A DNA stretch of 64,000 nt, from NCBI RefSeq assembly GCF_900182545.1, contig NZ_FXTJ01000005.1, positions 310,001 to 374,000 on the forward strand, read 5' to 3'. Below, piece by piece: positions 50,542 to 59,811 of the stretch. Both the position numbers and the translations under genes were made by a program. The first letter of the stretch is position 1; each line of letters begins with the position of its first letter. Below the pieces are notes generated by a model. That model saw only the letters and a list, made by a program, of their open reading frames with translations, was not told the origin of the DNA and made no database searches. The DNA is from Geodermatophilus aquaeductus. Its GTDB lineage: Bacteria; Actinomycetota; Actinomycetes; Mycobacteriales; Geodermatophilaceae.

Positions 50542-52329
50542 CTGACCTCCACCGAGAACACCCCCACCACCGAGAACGTCCCCACCACCCCCGAGCTGGA
50601 GCACGCCGAGACCGGCGCGCCCGCTCCGGAGCAGGTCGAGCAGACCGTCGAGCAGCTCGGCGGCGCGCCGGTCGAGGAGACCGCGCCGCTGTTCAGCGAC
50701 TTCGACGTCCACCCCGACGTCGTCGCGGCGCTCGCCGAGGCGGGCATCACCCGCACCTTCGCCATCCAGGAGCTCACCCTCCCGCTGGCGCTGGCCGGCC
50801 ACGACCTCATCGGCCAGGCGCGCACCGGCACCGGCAAGACCCTCGGCTTCGGCGTCCCGATGCTGCAGCGCGTCGTCCCGCCGAGCGAGGGTGGCGACGG
50901 CGTCCCGCAGGCGCTGGTCGTCGTCCCCACCCGCGAGCTGTGCGTGCAGGTCGCCCGTGACCTCGGCACCGCCGGCGCCAAGCGCGGCACCCGCGTGCAG
51001 GCCATCTACGGCGGCCGCGCGTTCGAGCCGCAGGTCGCCGCGCTGCAGGCCGGCGTCGAGATCGTCGTCGGCACCCCCGGCCGGCTGCTCGACCTCGCCC
51101 AGCAGGGCCACCTGATCCTGGGCAAGGTCCGCGTCCTGGTCCTCGACGAGGCCGACGAGATGCTCGACCTGGGCTTCCTGCCCGACATCGAGCGGATCCT
51201 CGCGATGGTCCCGACGCAGCGTCAGACGATGCTGTTCTCGGCCACGATGCCGGGCCCGATCGTCACGCTGTCGCGGTCGTTCATGACCCAGCCGACCCAC
51301 ATCCGGGCGCACGGCAACGACGAGGGCTCGACCGTCCCGCAGACCACGCAGTTCGTCTACCGGGCGCACAATCTCGACAAGCCCGAGCTGCTCTCCCGCG
51401 TGCTGCAGGCCCGCGGCCGCGGCCTGGCGATGGTCTTCTGCCGCACCAAGCGCACCGCCCAGAAGGTCGCCGACGAGCTGGTCGACCGCGGCTTCGCGGC
51501 CGCCGCCGTGCACGGCGACCTCGGCCAGGGCGCCCGCGAGCAGGCGCTGCGCGCCTTCCGCAGCGGCAAGGTCGACGTCCTGGTGGCCACCGACGTCGCC
51601 GCGCGCGGCATCGACGTCACCGGCGTCAGCCACGTCGTGAACTACCAGTGCCCCGAGGACGAGAAGACCTACGTGCACCGGATCGGCCGCACCGGCCGCG
51701 CCGGCCGCGAGGGTGTCGCCGTCACGCTGGTCGACTGGGACGACATCCCGCGCTGGCAGCTGATCAACAAGGCGCTCGACCTGCCGTTCGCCGACCCGCC
51801 GGAGACCTACTCCACCTCGCCGTGGGTCTACAGCGACCTCGACGTGCCCGAGGGCGCCAGGGGCCGGCTGCCGCGCGCCCAGCGCACGCGCGAGGGTCTC
51901 GACGCCGAGGTGCTCGAGGACCTCGGCGAGACCGGCAAGCGGACCAAGAGCGCCGGCCGCGGCCCCGCCGCCGAGTCCCGCAGTGGCTCTGCTGCCGAGG
52001 CCCGCAACGGCTCCGCTGCCGAAGCCCGCAACGGCTCTGCTGCCGAGGCCCGCAGTGACGCCGAGCGCCCGGCCCGGTCCTCCCGGCCCCGTCGCCGCAC
52101 CCGCGGCAACGGAGCCGCGGCCGAGGCGGTCGCCGCCCCGCACGCCGAGGGCACCGCGGACACCGCGGAGGCTCCTGCCGGCGACGCCGCCGAGTCCGGT
52201 GAGGGCGCGCCCCGCCGGCGCCGCCGTCGTCGGGGCGGCCGGGGTCGCTCCGACGGCTCCGAGTCGGCCGGCTCCGGCCGGGGTGACTCCGACGGTTCGG
52301 GCGACGGCGGCTCCGAGTCCGCCGCCTGA
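50542..52329 (+). CDS. rhlE: DEAD-box RNA helicase, RhlE type
   Basis: A 595-residue ATP-dependent RNA helicase (Rv3211 position). The Q motif is TFAIQELTLPLAL, Walker A ARTGTGKT, PTRELCVQ, GTPGR, DEAD in VLVLDEADEMLDLGF, SAT in LFSATMPG, and HRIGRTGRAGR. The tail of about 150 residues has tandem GSAAEARN repeats and a basic [12 protein letters not shown] end, likely for RNA binding. The first in-frame ATG (50860) lies after Walker A, so the gene must start earlier. CTG 50542, after AGAGGCGAG, is the best candidate. The PQQ-propeller gene follows at 6 bases. Confidence 0.9.
   Translation: MTSTENTPTTENVPTTPELEHAETGAPAPEQVEQTVEQLGGAPVEETAPLFSDFDVHPDVVAALAEAGITRTFAIQELTLPLALAGHDLIGQARTGTGKTLGFGVPMLQRVVPPSEGGDGVPQALVVVPTRELCVQVARDLGTAGAKRGTRVQAIYGGRAFEPQVAALQAGVEIVVGTPGRLLDLAQQGHLILGKVRVLVLDEADEMLDLGFLPDIERILAMVPTQRQTMLFSATMPGPIVTLSRSFMTQPTHIRAHGNDEGSTVPQTTQFVYRAHNLDKPELLSRVLQARGRGLAMVFCRTKRTAQKVADELVDRGFAAAAVHGDLGQGAREQALRAFRSGKVDVLVATDVAARGIDVTGVSHVVNYQCPEDEKTYVHRIGRTGRAGREGVAVTLVDWDDIPRWQLINKALDLPFADPPETYSTSPWVYSDLDVPEGARGRLPRAQRTREGLDAEVLEDLGETGKRTKSAGRGPAAESRSGSAAEARNGSAAEARNGSAAEARSDAERPARSSRPRRRTRGNGAAAEAVAAPHAEGTADTAEAPAGDAAESGEGAPRRRRRRRGGRGRSDGSESAGSGRGDSDGSGDGGSESAA
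51975..52055 (+). repeat. In-frame 24-bp repeats in the helicase tail
   Basis: Three to four copies of a 24-base unit (CGCAACGGCTCTGCTGCCGA and variants) encode GSAAEARN repeats in the disordered helicase tail. Confidence 0.75.
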
Positions 52330-52335
52330 CCACGA

Positions 52336-53505
52336 GTGACGCTGGGTCCCCCGCCGCTGCGGGTGTGGGTCTGGACGGCGGCCGCGCTCGCGCTGGCCGT
52401 CGTCGGCACCCTGCTGTGGCGGGGGTCGAGCGTCGCGGCCACCGACAGCACCACCGCGGCCGCGCCGGACGCCGCCACGGGCGTCCCTGACGACGACCTG
52501 ACGCGGGCCTGGTCGCTCGACGTCGACGTCCCGCTGCCGCCCGGCGTCGTCGAGGGCGGGCGGGTGGTCGTGCCCACCCCCGACGGCGTGACGGCGCTCG
52601 ACCCCGCCACCGGCGAGGAGGCGTGGCACTACCGGCGCGACGACGCCGCGCTGTGCGGCCTGAGCGCCAGCAACGGCCTGGTGGTCGCCGTCTTCCGCGC
52701 CGGCGACCGCTGCGACGAGGCGCTGGCGCTCACCGCGGCCACCGGCGTGCGCGCCTGGACCCGCAACCTCAGCCTGCGCGGGGATGCCACGATCACCGGC
52801 ACCGACCAGGTGGTCCTCGCCAGCAGCGACACCGGGATCGTCGTCCTCGACCCCGTGGGGGACAACGTCCGCTGGCGCTCGGCCGCCGAGCCGGGGTGCA
52901 CGCTCCTCGACACCGCCGTCGGCAGCGCCGGGGTCGCCGTCCTGCAGCGCTGCGACGGCACCGGCGCCGTCCAGCTGCGGCTGTTCGACTCCTTCTCCGG
53001 CCAGGCCCGCTGGACCCGCGACCTCACCGTCCCCGACGGCACCGGCGTGCGGCTGGCCGGCGTCGACCGGCTCGTCGGCGTCGTCGTCGGCGAGGCCCTG
53101 CTCGTCCACCGTCCCGACGACGGCGCGCAGCTGCAGGAGCTCGCGCTCCCGGCCGCCACCGACGGCGGCGCGGAGGGCGACCCCGTGCTGCAGGCCGGCG
53201 TCGGCGACGTCGCCCTGGTGTGGGCGCGCGGCACCGTCTCGGCGCTCGACAGCACCACCGGGGCGCAGCTGTGGCAGGTGCCCGCCCTCGGTCTGCCCAC
53301 CGCGGCGGCCGTGGGCAAGGGCCCGGGCGGACCGGCCGGCGTGTGGGTCCCCGAGTCCGACGGTCTCGTCCTGCGCGACCCGGCCACCGGCCAGGAGACC
53401 GCCCGGGCGGCGGTCGGGGACGCATCCGGGCCCGGCGGGCGGGCCGCCGTCGTCGGGTCCGTCCTGGTCTACGCCCTCCCCGACCGGGTGGCCGGGTACT
53501 CCTGA
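52336..53505 (+). CDS. PQQ-like beta-propeller membrane-anchored protein
   Basis: A 389-residue protein (Rv3212 type). There is one N-terminal membrane anchor (VWVWTAAALALAVVGTLLW), then PQQ-like blades: VTALDPATGEEAWHYRRDD, LALTAATGVRAWTRNL, LRLFDSFSGQARWTRDL, and VSALDSTTGAQLWQV. Paired cysteines (ALCGLS with DRCDEA; PGCTLL with QRCDGT) suggest disulfides outside the membrane. It may be a scaffold in the envelope. The GTG start is 6 bases after the helicase stop, so they are likely co-transcribed. Confidence 0.85.
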   Translation: MTLGPPPLRVWVWTAAALALAVVGTLLWRGSSVAATDSTTAAAPDAATGVPDDDLTRAWSLDVDVPLPPGVVEGGRVVVPTPDGVTALDPATGEEAWHYRRDDAALCGLSASNGLVVAVFRAGDRCDEALALTAATGVRAWTRNLSLRGDATITGTDQVVLASSDTGIVVLDPVGDNVRWRSAAEPGCTLLDTAVGSAGVAVLQRCDGTGAVQLRLFDSFSGQARWTRDLTVPDGTGVRLAGVDRLVGVVVGEALLVHRPDDGAQLQELALPAATDGGAEGDPVLQAGVGDVALVWARGTVSALDSTTGAQLWQVPALGLPTAAAVGKGPGGPAGVWVPESDGLVLRDPATGQETARAAVGDASGPGGRAAVVGSVLVYALPDRVAGYS

Positions 53506-53555
53506 TCGCCGGGCCGCGGCGGCGCGGTCCCGGACGGCGGGGTTCACTGGGGACC

Positions 53556-54470
53556 ATGGTCCTGCCCGGCACCTCCGACAGCCCCGACCTCGCCATCGCC
53601 CCCGACGACCTGCGTCAGCTGGCCGACCACGACGCCTCGCCGCGGACCCTGCCGGGCCGGGCCGGGCCGCTGGCCGCGCTGGACACCGGCGGCGACGGGC
53701 CCAGCGGCACGGTGCTGATGGTCGCCGGCTACACGGGCAGCAAGGAGGACTTCGCCCCGCTGCTCGCGCCGCTGGCCGCGGACGGCTACCGGGTGGTCGC
53801 GATCGACCAGCGCGGGCAGTACGAGTCCCCCGGCCCCGACGACCCGGCCGCCTACTCCGTCGCCGAACTCGCCGCCGACGTCGTCGACGTCGCGCACGTG
53901 CTGCGCGGGGAGACCGGCACCCCGCACCTGCTCGGGCACAGCTTCGGCGGGCTGGTCAGCCGGGCCGCCGTCCTGGCCGACCCCGACGCCTTCCGGTCGC
54001 TGACCCTGCTGGGGTCGGGTCCGGCCCGGCTCGTCGGCCCGCGCGCCGACCTGCTCGACCACCTCGGCCCGCTGCTCGAGCAGGGCGGCGTCGAGCTGGT
54101 GCACGCCACGCTCGAGCAGCTGGCCATGACCGACGAGCGCGCCCAGGTGGTGCCCGAGGCCACCCGCGCCTTCTACGCCCGCCGGTTCCTCGCCAACACC
54201 GCGGCCGGGCTGCGCGGCATGGCCGACGCGATGACCTCCGAACCCGACCGCGTCGGCGAGCTGGCCGCCACCGGGGTCCCGGTGCTGGTCGCCCACGGCG
54301 CCGCCGACGACGCCTGGACGCCGGCCGCCCAGACGGAGATGGCCCGCCGCCTGGGCGCCCGCCACGAGGTCATCGCCGGCGCCATCCACTCCCCCGCCGT
54401 CGAGAACCCGCCCCGCACGCTCGAGGTGCTCACGACGTTCTGGTCGTCACTGTCGGACGACGCCCGGTGA
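53556..54470 (+). CDS. Alpha/beta hydrolase
   Basis: A 304-residue alpha/beta hydrolase. VLMVAGYTGSKEDF replaces the usual HG oxyanion motif. The nucleophile is in LLGHSFGGLVSR and the histidine in GAIHSPAVENP. The ATG at 53556 gives the family length. Its stop overlaps the DUF2236 gene start as GTGA, so the two proteins are made together. Substrate unknown. Confidence 0.88.
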   Translation: MVLPGTSDSPDLAIAPDDLRQLADHDASPRTLPGRAGPLAALDTGGDGPSGTVLMVAGYTGSKEDFAPLLAPLAADGYRVVAIDQRGQYESPGPDDPAAYSVAELAADVVDVAHVLRGETGTPHLLGHSFGGLVSRAAVLADPDAFRSLTLLGSGPARLVGPRADLLDHLGPLLEQGGVELVHATLEQLAMTDERAQVVPEATRAFYARRFLANTAAGLRGMADAMTSEPDRVGELAATGVPVLVAHGAADDAWTPAAQTEMARRLGARHEVIAGAIHSPAVENPPRTLEVLTTFWSSLSDDAR

Positions 54471-55336
54471 CCGGTGTCCGGCCCTCGGCCCGCGACTGGT
54501 CGGCCGAGGAGGACCTGCGGGGCTTCTTCGGTCCCGACAGCGTCACCTGGAAGGTGCACGCCGACCCGGTCTACAGCGTCGGCGGGCTGCGCGCGCTGCT
54601 GCTGCAGGCACTGCACCCGGTCGCGATGGACGGCGTCGCCCGCAACTCGACGTTCCGCGAGTCACCGTGGCAGCGGCTGGTGCGCACCGCCGAGTACGTG
54701 GACGTGCTGACCTTCGGTACCCGGCGGGAGGCCGTGCGCGCCGTCCGGCGGGTCCGCGGGCTGCACCGGCGGCTGGGCGGCACCGAGGGAACCACCGGGC
54801 GCAGCTACCGCGTCGACGACCCCGACCTGCTGCTCTGGGTGCACAACTGCGAGGTCGACTCGCTGCTCGACGTCGCCCGGCGGGTCGGCGTGGTCACCGA
54901 CGCCGAGGCCGACCGCTACGTGGCCGAGCAGGTGACCGCCGCCGAGCTGATCGGCGTCGACGGCGCCGACGTCCCGGCCTCGGTGGCCGAGCTGGCGGAC
55001 TACTTCGAGCGGATCCGCCCGCAGCTGGCGCTCACCCCGGCCGGGCGCGAGGCCTGGCGCTTCCTCGTCGTCCCGCCGATGCCGCGCTGGGTGCAGTTCC
55101 TGACCCCGGCCCGGCCGGCGTGGGGCTCGCTGGCCTCCCTGGGCGTGGCCACGCTGCCGCCGTGGGCGCGGAGGCTCGCCTCTCTGCCCGGCCTGACGCT
55201 GACCGACGCGGCGGCGACGGCGGCGCTGCGGGCCTTCCGCACCGGGATGCTGACGCTGCCCGAGCGGGCGCGGCACTCGCCCGTCCGGCGCGCCGGGTTC
55301 GAGCGGACCGCGTCCGCGGTGGCGGTCGGCGCCTGA
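54467..55336 (+). CDS. DUF2236 / MpaB-like oxygenase family protein
   Basis: A 289-residue protein of the DUF2236 (MpaB/latex-clearing-like) family: LLLQALHPVAMDGVARNSTFRESPWQRLVRTAEYVDVLTFGTR, and LLLWVHNCEVDSLL. The family contains heme-binding oxygenases with a His ligand in the LHP motif. The GTG start overlaps the hydrolase stop by 4 bases. Together they could oxidise and then hydrolyse a lipid or polyprenoid, which is only inference. Confidence 0.85.
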   Translation: MTGVRPSARDWSAEEDLRGFFGPDSVTWKVHADPVYSVGGLRALLLQALHPVAMDGVARNSTFRESPWQRLVRTAEYVDVLTFGTRREAVRAVRRVRGLHRRLGGTEGTTGRSYRVDDPDLLLWVHNCEVDSLLDVARRVGVVTDAEADRYVAEQVTAAELIGVDGADVPASVAELADYFERIRPQLALTPAGREAWRFLVVPPMPRWVQFLTPARPAWGSLASLGVATLPPWARRLASLPGLTLTDAAATAALRAFRTGMLTLPERARHSPVRRAGFERTASAVAVGA

Positions 55337-55339
55337 GCG

Positions 55340-55355
55340 GGTCCCCCGGGGGACC
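55340..55355. terminator. Palindrome between convergent genes
   Basis: The perfect 16-base palindrome GGTCCCCCGGGGGACC lies in the 22-base gap between the DUF2236 and synthetase gene ends. It is the only candidate terminator there. Confidence 0.5.
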
Positions 55356-55358
55356 TCC

Positions 55359-57902
55359 TCAGGCCGGGGGTGCCGCCGCCAGGAGGTGGTCGACGACGGT
55401 GGTCACGTACGGGACCTTCAGCAACGCGTTGTGGTCGCAGTCGACCGCCACCACGTCGTGCTCCCCCGTGAGCAGCCGGTCCCAGCGACCGGGGTCGTCG
55501 GGGTTCTCGTTGGACAACACGGCGAGTGCGCGCCCCGGCCACGGCGTCGGACGGTGGAAGCGGGCCACCCGGGCGCCGAGCTGGTGGAAGACGTCCTTGC
55601 GCTCCTCGGCCGAGTAGGCCACCAGGCCCGCCCCGAGGATGCGCAGCCTGGTGCGCCACAGCTGCCGCCGGTCCTGCGGCGGGAACTGCGGACCCATGGG
55701 AGCCATCCCCGGTCCGGCGGTCTCCCCCGGCAGGTAGGTGTCGAGCAGCGTGAGCAGCTCGACCCGCCGGCCGCGTGCGGACAACAGGTGGGCCAGTGCC
55801 ATGACCACCAGGCCGCCCATCGAGTGGCCGACGAGCTGCACCGGTCCCTCGGGCGCGATCCGCTCGACCACCCGCAGGTGACGGCGTGCGGCGCGGCCCA
55901 CCGTCCAGTCGGGGATCCCGCGCTCGTCGAATCCGTGCGCCTGCAGCGCGTACACCGGCTGGTCGGGCCCGAGGGCCGCGGCGAAGGCCTCGAAGTAGGC
56001 CGCCTCGCCGCCCGCTCCGGCCAGGCAGAACATCGGTGCGCGCGTCCCGGTGGTCCGCAGCCGCACCAGGTTGGGGACCCGGTCGGTGCTGCCCCCGCGC
56101 CGCGCGAGGACGACCCGCCCGGTGAAGTCGGCCAGCGTCGGGTGCTCGGCGAGGTCGCCGGCGACCAGGGCGACACCGAGCTCGGACTGCAGCCGAGCCA
56201 GCATCTCCTCGACGGCCAACGAGTCCCCGCCGAGGGCGGTGAAGCTCTCGTCCCGCCCGACGACGTCCAGGCGCAACACCGCGCCCCAGATCTGGGCCAC
56301 CTGCCGCTCCGCCGCGTCCGTCGGAGGCACCGGTTCCGGCCGCGGCGGGGGCTCGGGCAGCCCGCGGACGTCGACCTTGCCGCGCTCGCTGCGCGGCAGC
56401 GCCGGCAGCAGGACCACGTCGCGCGGGACCATGTAGTCGGGCAGCACGCGGGCGACCGCGCTGCGCAGCGCCGCCGGGGACGGCGTCCGCCGCGCCGGGT
56501 CGGGCACCACCCAGGCGATCAGCCGGACCTGCCCCTCCCCCTCGGCGCGGCCTCGGACGACGGCGTCGGCGACCTCGGGCAACGAGCGGAGCACCGCTTC
56601 GACCTCTGCGGGCTCGACGAGGTAGCCGCGCACCTTCACGGCGTCATCGGCGCGCCCGACCAGGTGCAGCACGCCGTCGGCACCGAGGCGAGCCCGGTCG
56701 CCGGTGCGGAAGCGCGTCCGGCCGTCGGACAGCCGGGTGAACACGGCCGCGGTCGTCTCGGGGTCCTCCCAGTAGCCGGCGGACATGTACTCCGACACCA
56801 CGTGCAGGACGCCCACCTCGCCCTCCGGGACCGGCTCTCCGCCGGGATCCAGGACGACGAGCTCGCGCAGGGGCACCACCCGCCCCGCCGGGACCACGCC
56901 GTCGGGCAGCGGGTCGGCCGAGCCGATCCGGTGGATGGTGAGATCACAGCTCTCCGAGGAGCCCAGCCAGTTGGCGAAGACCGCGTCCTCCCGGAGCCGG
57001 GGACGGAATTCGGCGACGTCGGCGCCGTAGACCTTCTCGCCGGCCGTGGTGACGATGCGCACCGAGTCGAGGACGGCGCCCTCGGGCAGGGCCTCGCCGA
57101 TGGACCGCAGCAGCGACGGGGTGCAGTGCAGGGTGGTGACACGGCTGGTGGTCAGCCAGTCGACGAGGTCGCGCAGGCCGTGGATCCGGGGGTCGCGGGT
57201 GACCACCGTGGCGCCGTTGAGCAGCGCCGCGAAGACCAGGATCTGGCCGGCCGCGAACGACGCCGGCAGCACGAGCGAGACGCGGTCCCCCGGCACCAGT
57301 TCCAGGGCCTCACGGCAGCTGTGACCGATGCCGAGCACGGTGCGCTGCGTGTAGACCACGCCCTTGGGCACGCCGGTGGTGCCCGAGGTGAAGATGATGG
57401 ACGCCGGCGCGTCCAGGCCGGCAGCGGGCGGGTCTGCGGTGTCGCCCCTTCCCGCGCCGGGCAGCAGGCCGCGCACCGACTTGACCCCGGGCAACCGTGC
57501 GGCGAGCGCGGAGCGGGCGTCGTCGGCCAGGACGACCTCGACGCCGGCCCGCTCGGCGATGACCGCGATGCGCTCCTCGGGCAGCGCGACGTCGAGGAAG
57601 ACCGCGGGCCGGCCGGAGACGAGGACGGCGGCGAAGGCCGCGATGCTGTCGGTGGTCTGCTCGGACAGGACGGCGACGGGACGCGGTGGCCCGTCGGGAT
57701 CGGGGTCGGGCAGTTCGGCGACGAGGGCGCGGATGCGGCCACCGAGCTCGCGGTAGCTGAGCGACCCCTCGGCCGACTCGATGGCGGGGCTGTCGCCGGA
57801 GGCAGCGATGACCTCCTCGAGGCGCTGGCGCACGTCGGTCCAGTGCCCGGGCATCACGAGAGGGGTCAGCGCGCCCACGACATCGGCGCTCGTGGTCGAC
57901 AT
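55359..57902 (-). CDS. NRPS-like synthetase: adenylation-carrier-thioesterase
   Basis: An 847-residue stand-alone synthetase. Residues about 25-500 are an adenylation domain (A3 FTSGTTGVPKG, A7 RFRTGDRARLGADG, A8 GRADDAVKVRGYLVEPAEVE, A10 LPRSERGKVDV). Residues 515-590 form a carrier domain with the phosphopantetheine serine in LGGDSLAVEE. Residues 600-847 are a type I thioesterase (LVGHSMGGLVVMA; His in DCDHNALL). There is no condensation domain. The A4 region reads PASFAAGQILVF, without the Asp that binds the amino group of amino acids, so the substrate is probably not an alpha-amino acid. No biosynthetic partners lie nearby. Confidence 0.9.
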   Translation of the reverse strand: MSTTSADVVGALTPLVMPGHWTDVRQRLEEVIAASGDSPAIESAEGSLSYRELGGRIRALVAELPDPDPDGPPRPVAVLSEQTTDSIAAFAAVLVSGRPAVFLDVALPEERIAVIAERAGVEVVLADDARSALAARLPGVKSVRGLLPGAGRGDTADPPAAGLDAPASIIFTSGTTGVPKGVVYTQRTVLGIGHSCREALELVPGDRVSLVLPASFAAGQILVFAALLNGATVVTRDPRIHGLRDLVDWLTTSRVTTLHCTPSLLRSIGEALPEGAVLDSVRIVTTAGEKVYGADVAEFRPRLREDAVFANWLGSSESCDLTIHRIGSADPLPDGVVPAGRVVPLRELVVLDPGGEPVPEGEVGVLHVVSEYMSAGYWEDPETTAAVFTRLSDGRTRFRTGDRARLGADGVLHLVGRADDAVKVRGYLVEPAEVEAVLRSLPEVADAVVRGRAEGEGQVRLIAWVVPDPARRTPSPAALRSAVARVLPDYMVPRDVVLLPALPRSERGKVDVRGLPEPPPRPEPVPPTDAAERQVAQIWGAVLRLDVVGRDESFTALGGDSLAVEEMLARLQSELGVALVAGDLAEHPTLADFTGRVVLARRGGSTDRVPNLVRLRTTGTRAPMFCLAGAGGEAAYFEAFAAALGPDQPVYALQAHGFDERGIPDWTVGRAARRHLRVVERIAPEGPVQLVGHSMGGLVVMALAHLLSARGRRVELLTLLDTYLPGETAGPGMAPMGPQFPPQDRRQLWRTRLRILGAGLVAYSAEERKDVFHQLGARVARFHRPTPWPGRALAVLSNENPDDPGRWDRLLTGEHDVVAVDCDHNALLKVPYVTTVVDHLLAAAPPA

Positions 57903-58026
57903 GGGCCGACTGTGGAACGTCGACCTCACGCGGCGCAACGGTTCCTGGGAGAAGGCTGGGCGTTCACCCCATCGATGCACCCGCTCGTGACTCGCGGCGA
58001 TCCTCTGGGGACCCTCCGTCCCCCGG

Positions 58027-58890
58027 TCACTCTGCAGGCGCGTCCTCGGCGGGCAGGAAGCTCCACGTCTCGCGGGCCGGGGTCGCCGCCTGTCCGGCCG
58101 GGCAGCTGGGCCGGAAGTCGCACCAGCCGCACTGCCGGCCGGTGACGGGAGGGAACGCCTCGTCCGGCGGCACGCCGTCCTCGACCGCCCGGGTGGCGAC
58201 GGCGATGTCCTCGGCGATGTCCTCGGCGCGGCGCACGTGGTTGGCCAGCGACCGCTCGGTGTGCTCGAAGGAGGCCACCGTGCCGCTGGGCAGGTGGTGC
58301 AGCTCGACGCGGCTGCACGGGCGGCGCAGCGTGCGCCGCACACCGAGCACGTAGGCGGCCAGCGCGGCCGACCCGCGCGCCTCGTCGTCGGTGCTGGGCA
58401 CCCGGCCGGTCTTGTAGTCGACGACGACCAACTCCTCGCCGCGCTGGTCGATGCGGTCCACCCGGCCGGTCAGCGCGAGCCGCTCGGTGGTGCACGAGAC
58501 CTGCCGCTCCAGCCCGACCGGCTCCTCGTCGGGATCCAGCGACTCGACGTAGCCGGTGATCCAGCCGGCCGCCGTGGCGCGCCACCGGGCGGCCTGCTCG
58601 TCGTCGCGGAACCCGTTGGCCGTCCAGACGCCGTAGAGCAGCTGCCGGGCCGCCTGGGCCGTTCGCCGCGCCCTCGGCAGGTCCCACCAGGAGCGCAGCG
58701 CGGCGTGCACCGCCGAGCCGACCGAGTTGTGCGCCCACGGCGGCCCCTTGGGCGGCGTCGGGCGGTCGACGTAGGCGTGGCGGTAGCGGCGCGGGCAGTC
58801 GGCGAAGGTGGCCAGCTTGCTCGGCGTCGCGGGGAAGAGCCGGCGCGGCATGCCGGGCATCTCCAGCTGCGCGCCGTCGGACTGCCTCAT
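58027..58890 (-). CDS. RecB/Cas4-like PD-(D/E)XK nuclease with Fe-S cysteines
   Basis: A 287-residue nuclease. SKLATFADCPRRYRHAYVDRP near the start holds the first cysteine, TGRVDRIDQRGEELVVVDYKTG the catalytic Asp and Lys, and GRQCGWCDFRPSCPAG the other three cysteines, a Cas4/AddB-like iron-sulfur fold. No cas genes are present, so a role in general DNA repair is more likely (Rv2119-type protein from memory). The ATG is at 58890. The PHP gene is 27 bases upstream on the same strand. Confidence 0.9.
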   Translation of the reverse strand: MRQSDGAQLEMPGMPRRLFPATPSKLATFADCPRRYRHAYVDRPTPPKGPPWAHNSVGSAVHAALRSWWDLPRARRTAQAARQLLYGVWTANGFRDDEQAARWRATAAGWITGYVESLDPDEEPVGLERQVSCTTERLALTGRVDRIDQRGEELVVVDYKTGRVPSTDDEARGSAALAAYVLGVRRTLRRPCSRVELHHLPSGTVASFEHTERSLANHVRRAEDIAEDIAVATRAVEDGVPPDEAFPPVTGRQCGWCDFRPSCPAGQAATPARETWSFLPAEDAPAE

Positions 58891-58917
58891 CGGACCACGC
58901 TAACCGGCAGGACCGCC

Positions 58918-59775
58918 TCAGCCGGCCAGGGGCACGCTGCCGGTGGATGCAGCCACCAGCGCCTCGTACTGCGCGGGGTCGGTGGCGCACGCGCCGATCG
59001 GCGTCGCCTTGTTGGCGCCGTGGTAGTCGCTGGACCCGGTGACCAGCAGGCCGAGGTCGGCGGCCAGACCGCGCAGGTGCGCGCGCTCGGCCGGGCTGTG
59101 GTCGGGGTGGTCGACCTCCAGGCCGACGAGCCCGGCGCCGGCCATCGCCGCGATCGCGTCGTCGTCGACGACCCGGCCGCGCCGGGTGGCCAGGCCGTGC
59201 GCGAAGACCGGCACGCCGCCGGCGGCGCGCACCATGCGGATGCCCTCGAGGACGTCGGTGTCGGCCTTGGTGACGTGGAAGGGGCTGCCCTGGGACAGCA
59301 GGGTGGCGAAGGCGTGCTCCACCGACTCGACGACGCCGGCCTCGACGAGGACGCGGGCCACGTGCGGGCGGCCCACCACCGCGCCGCCGCTGGCGTCGAG
59401 GACCCGCTGCCACTCGACCGGGTAGCCGGCCGCGGCGAGCCCGGCGACGATCCGCTGCCCGCGGGTCAGCCGCTCCTCCCGCAGCCGCCGGCGTTCCTCG
59501 GCGAGCTCCGGGGAGTCGGGGTCGAACAGGTAGGCGAGCAGGTGGACGCTCACCGGCCGCCCCTCGGCGGGGAACCAGCGGGCCGACAGCTCCATGCCCG
59601 GGACGACGGTCAGCCCCTCCGGCCGGGCCGCGGCGGCGGCCGCCCAGCCGTCGGTGGTGTCGTGGTCGGTGAGGGCGACGACGTCGAGACCGGCGGCGTG
59701 CGCGGCGGCCACGACGGCGGCCGGGCTGTCGGTGCCGTCGGAGACCGACGAGTGGGTGTGCAGGTCGATGCGCAT
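58918..59775 (-). CDS. PHP domain phosphoesterase
   Basis: A 285-residue metal-dependent phosphoesterase. The PHP motifs are RIDLHTHSSVSDGTDSP, VVALTDHDTTDGW, VVPGMELSA, a later FAHGLATR, and TGSSDYHG. It belongs to the YciV/RNase AM-like group that hydrolyses nucleoside 3',5'-bisphosphates or trims RNA ends. The ATG is at 59775. It lies between the nuclease and the PH-domain genes, all on the minus strand. Confidence 0.92.
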   Translation of the reverse strand: MRIDLHTHSSVSDGTDSPAAVVAAAHAAGLDVVALTDHDTTDGWAAAAAARPEGLTVVPGMELSARWFPAEGRPVSVHLLAYLFDPDSPELAEERRRLREERLTRGQRIVAGLAAAGYPVEWQRVLDASGGAVVGRPHVARVLVEAGVVESVEHAFATLLSQGSPFHVTKADTDVLEGIRMVRAAGGVPVFAHGLATRRGRVVDDDAIAAMAGAGLVGLEVDHPDHSPAERAHLRGLAADLGLLVTGSSDYHGANKATPIGACATDPAQYEALVAASTGSVPLAG

Positions 59776-59811
59776 CGGCGCCCAGCCTCCCCCAGCGGGC
59801 GGTGCCGCGCC

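Noticed and set aside
58027..58890. Cas4 of a CRISPR system
   Set aside because: No repeats, spacers or other cas genes in the window; the protein fits the general RecB-like actinobacterial nuclease.
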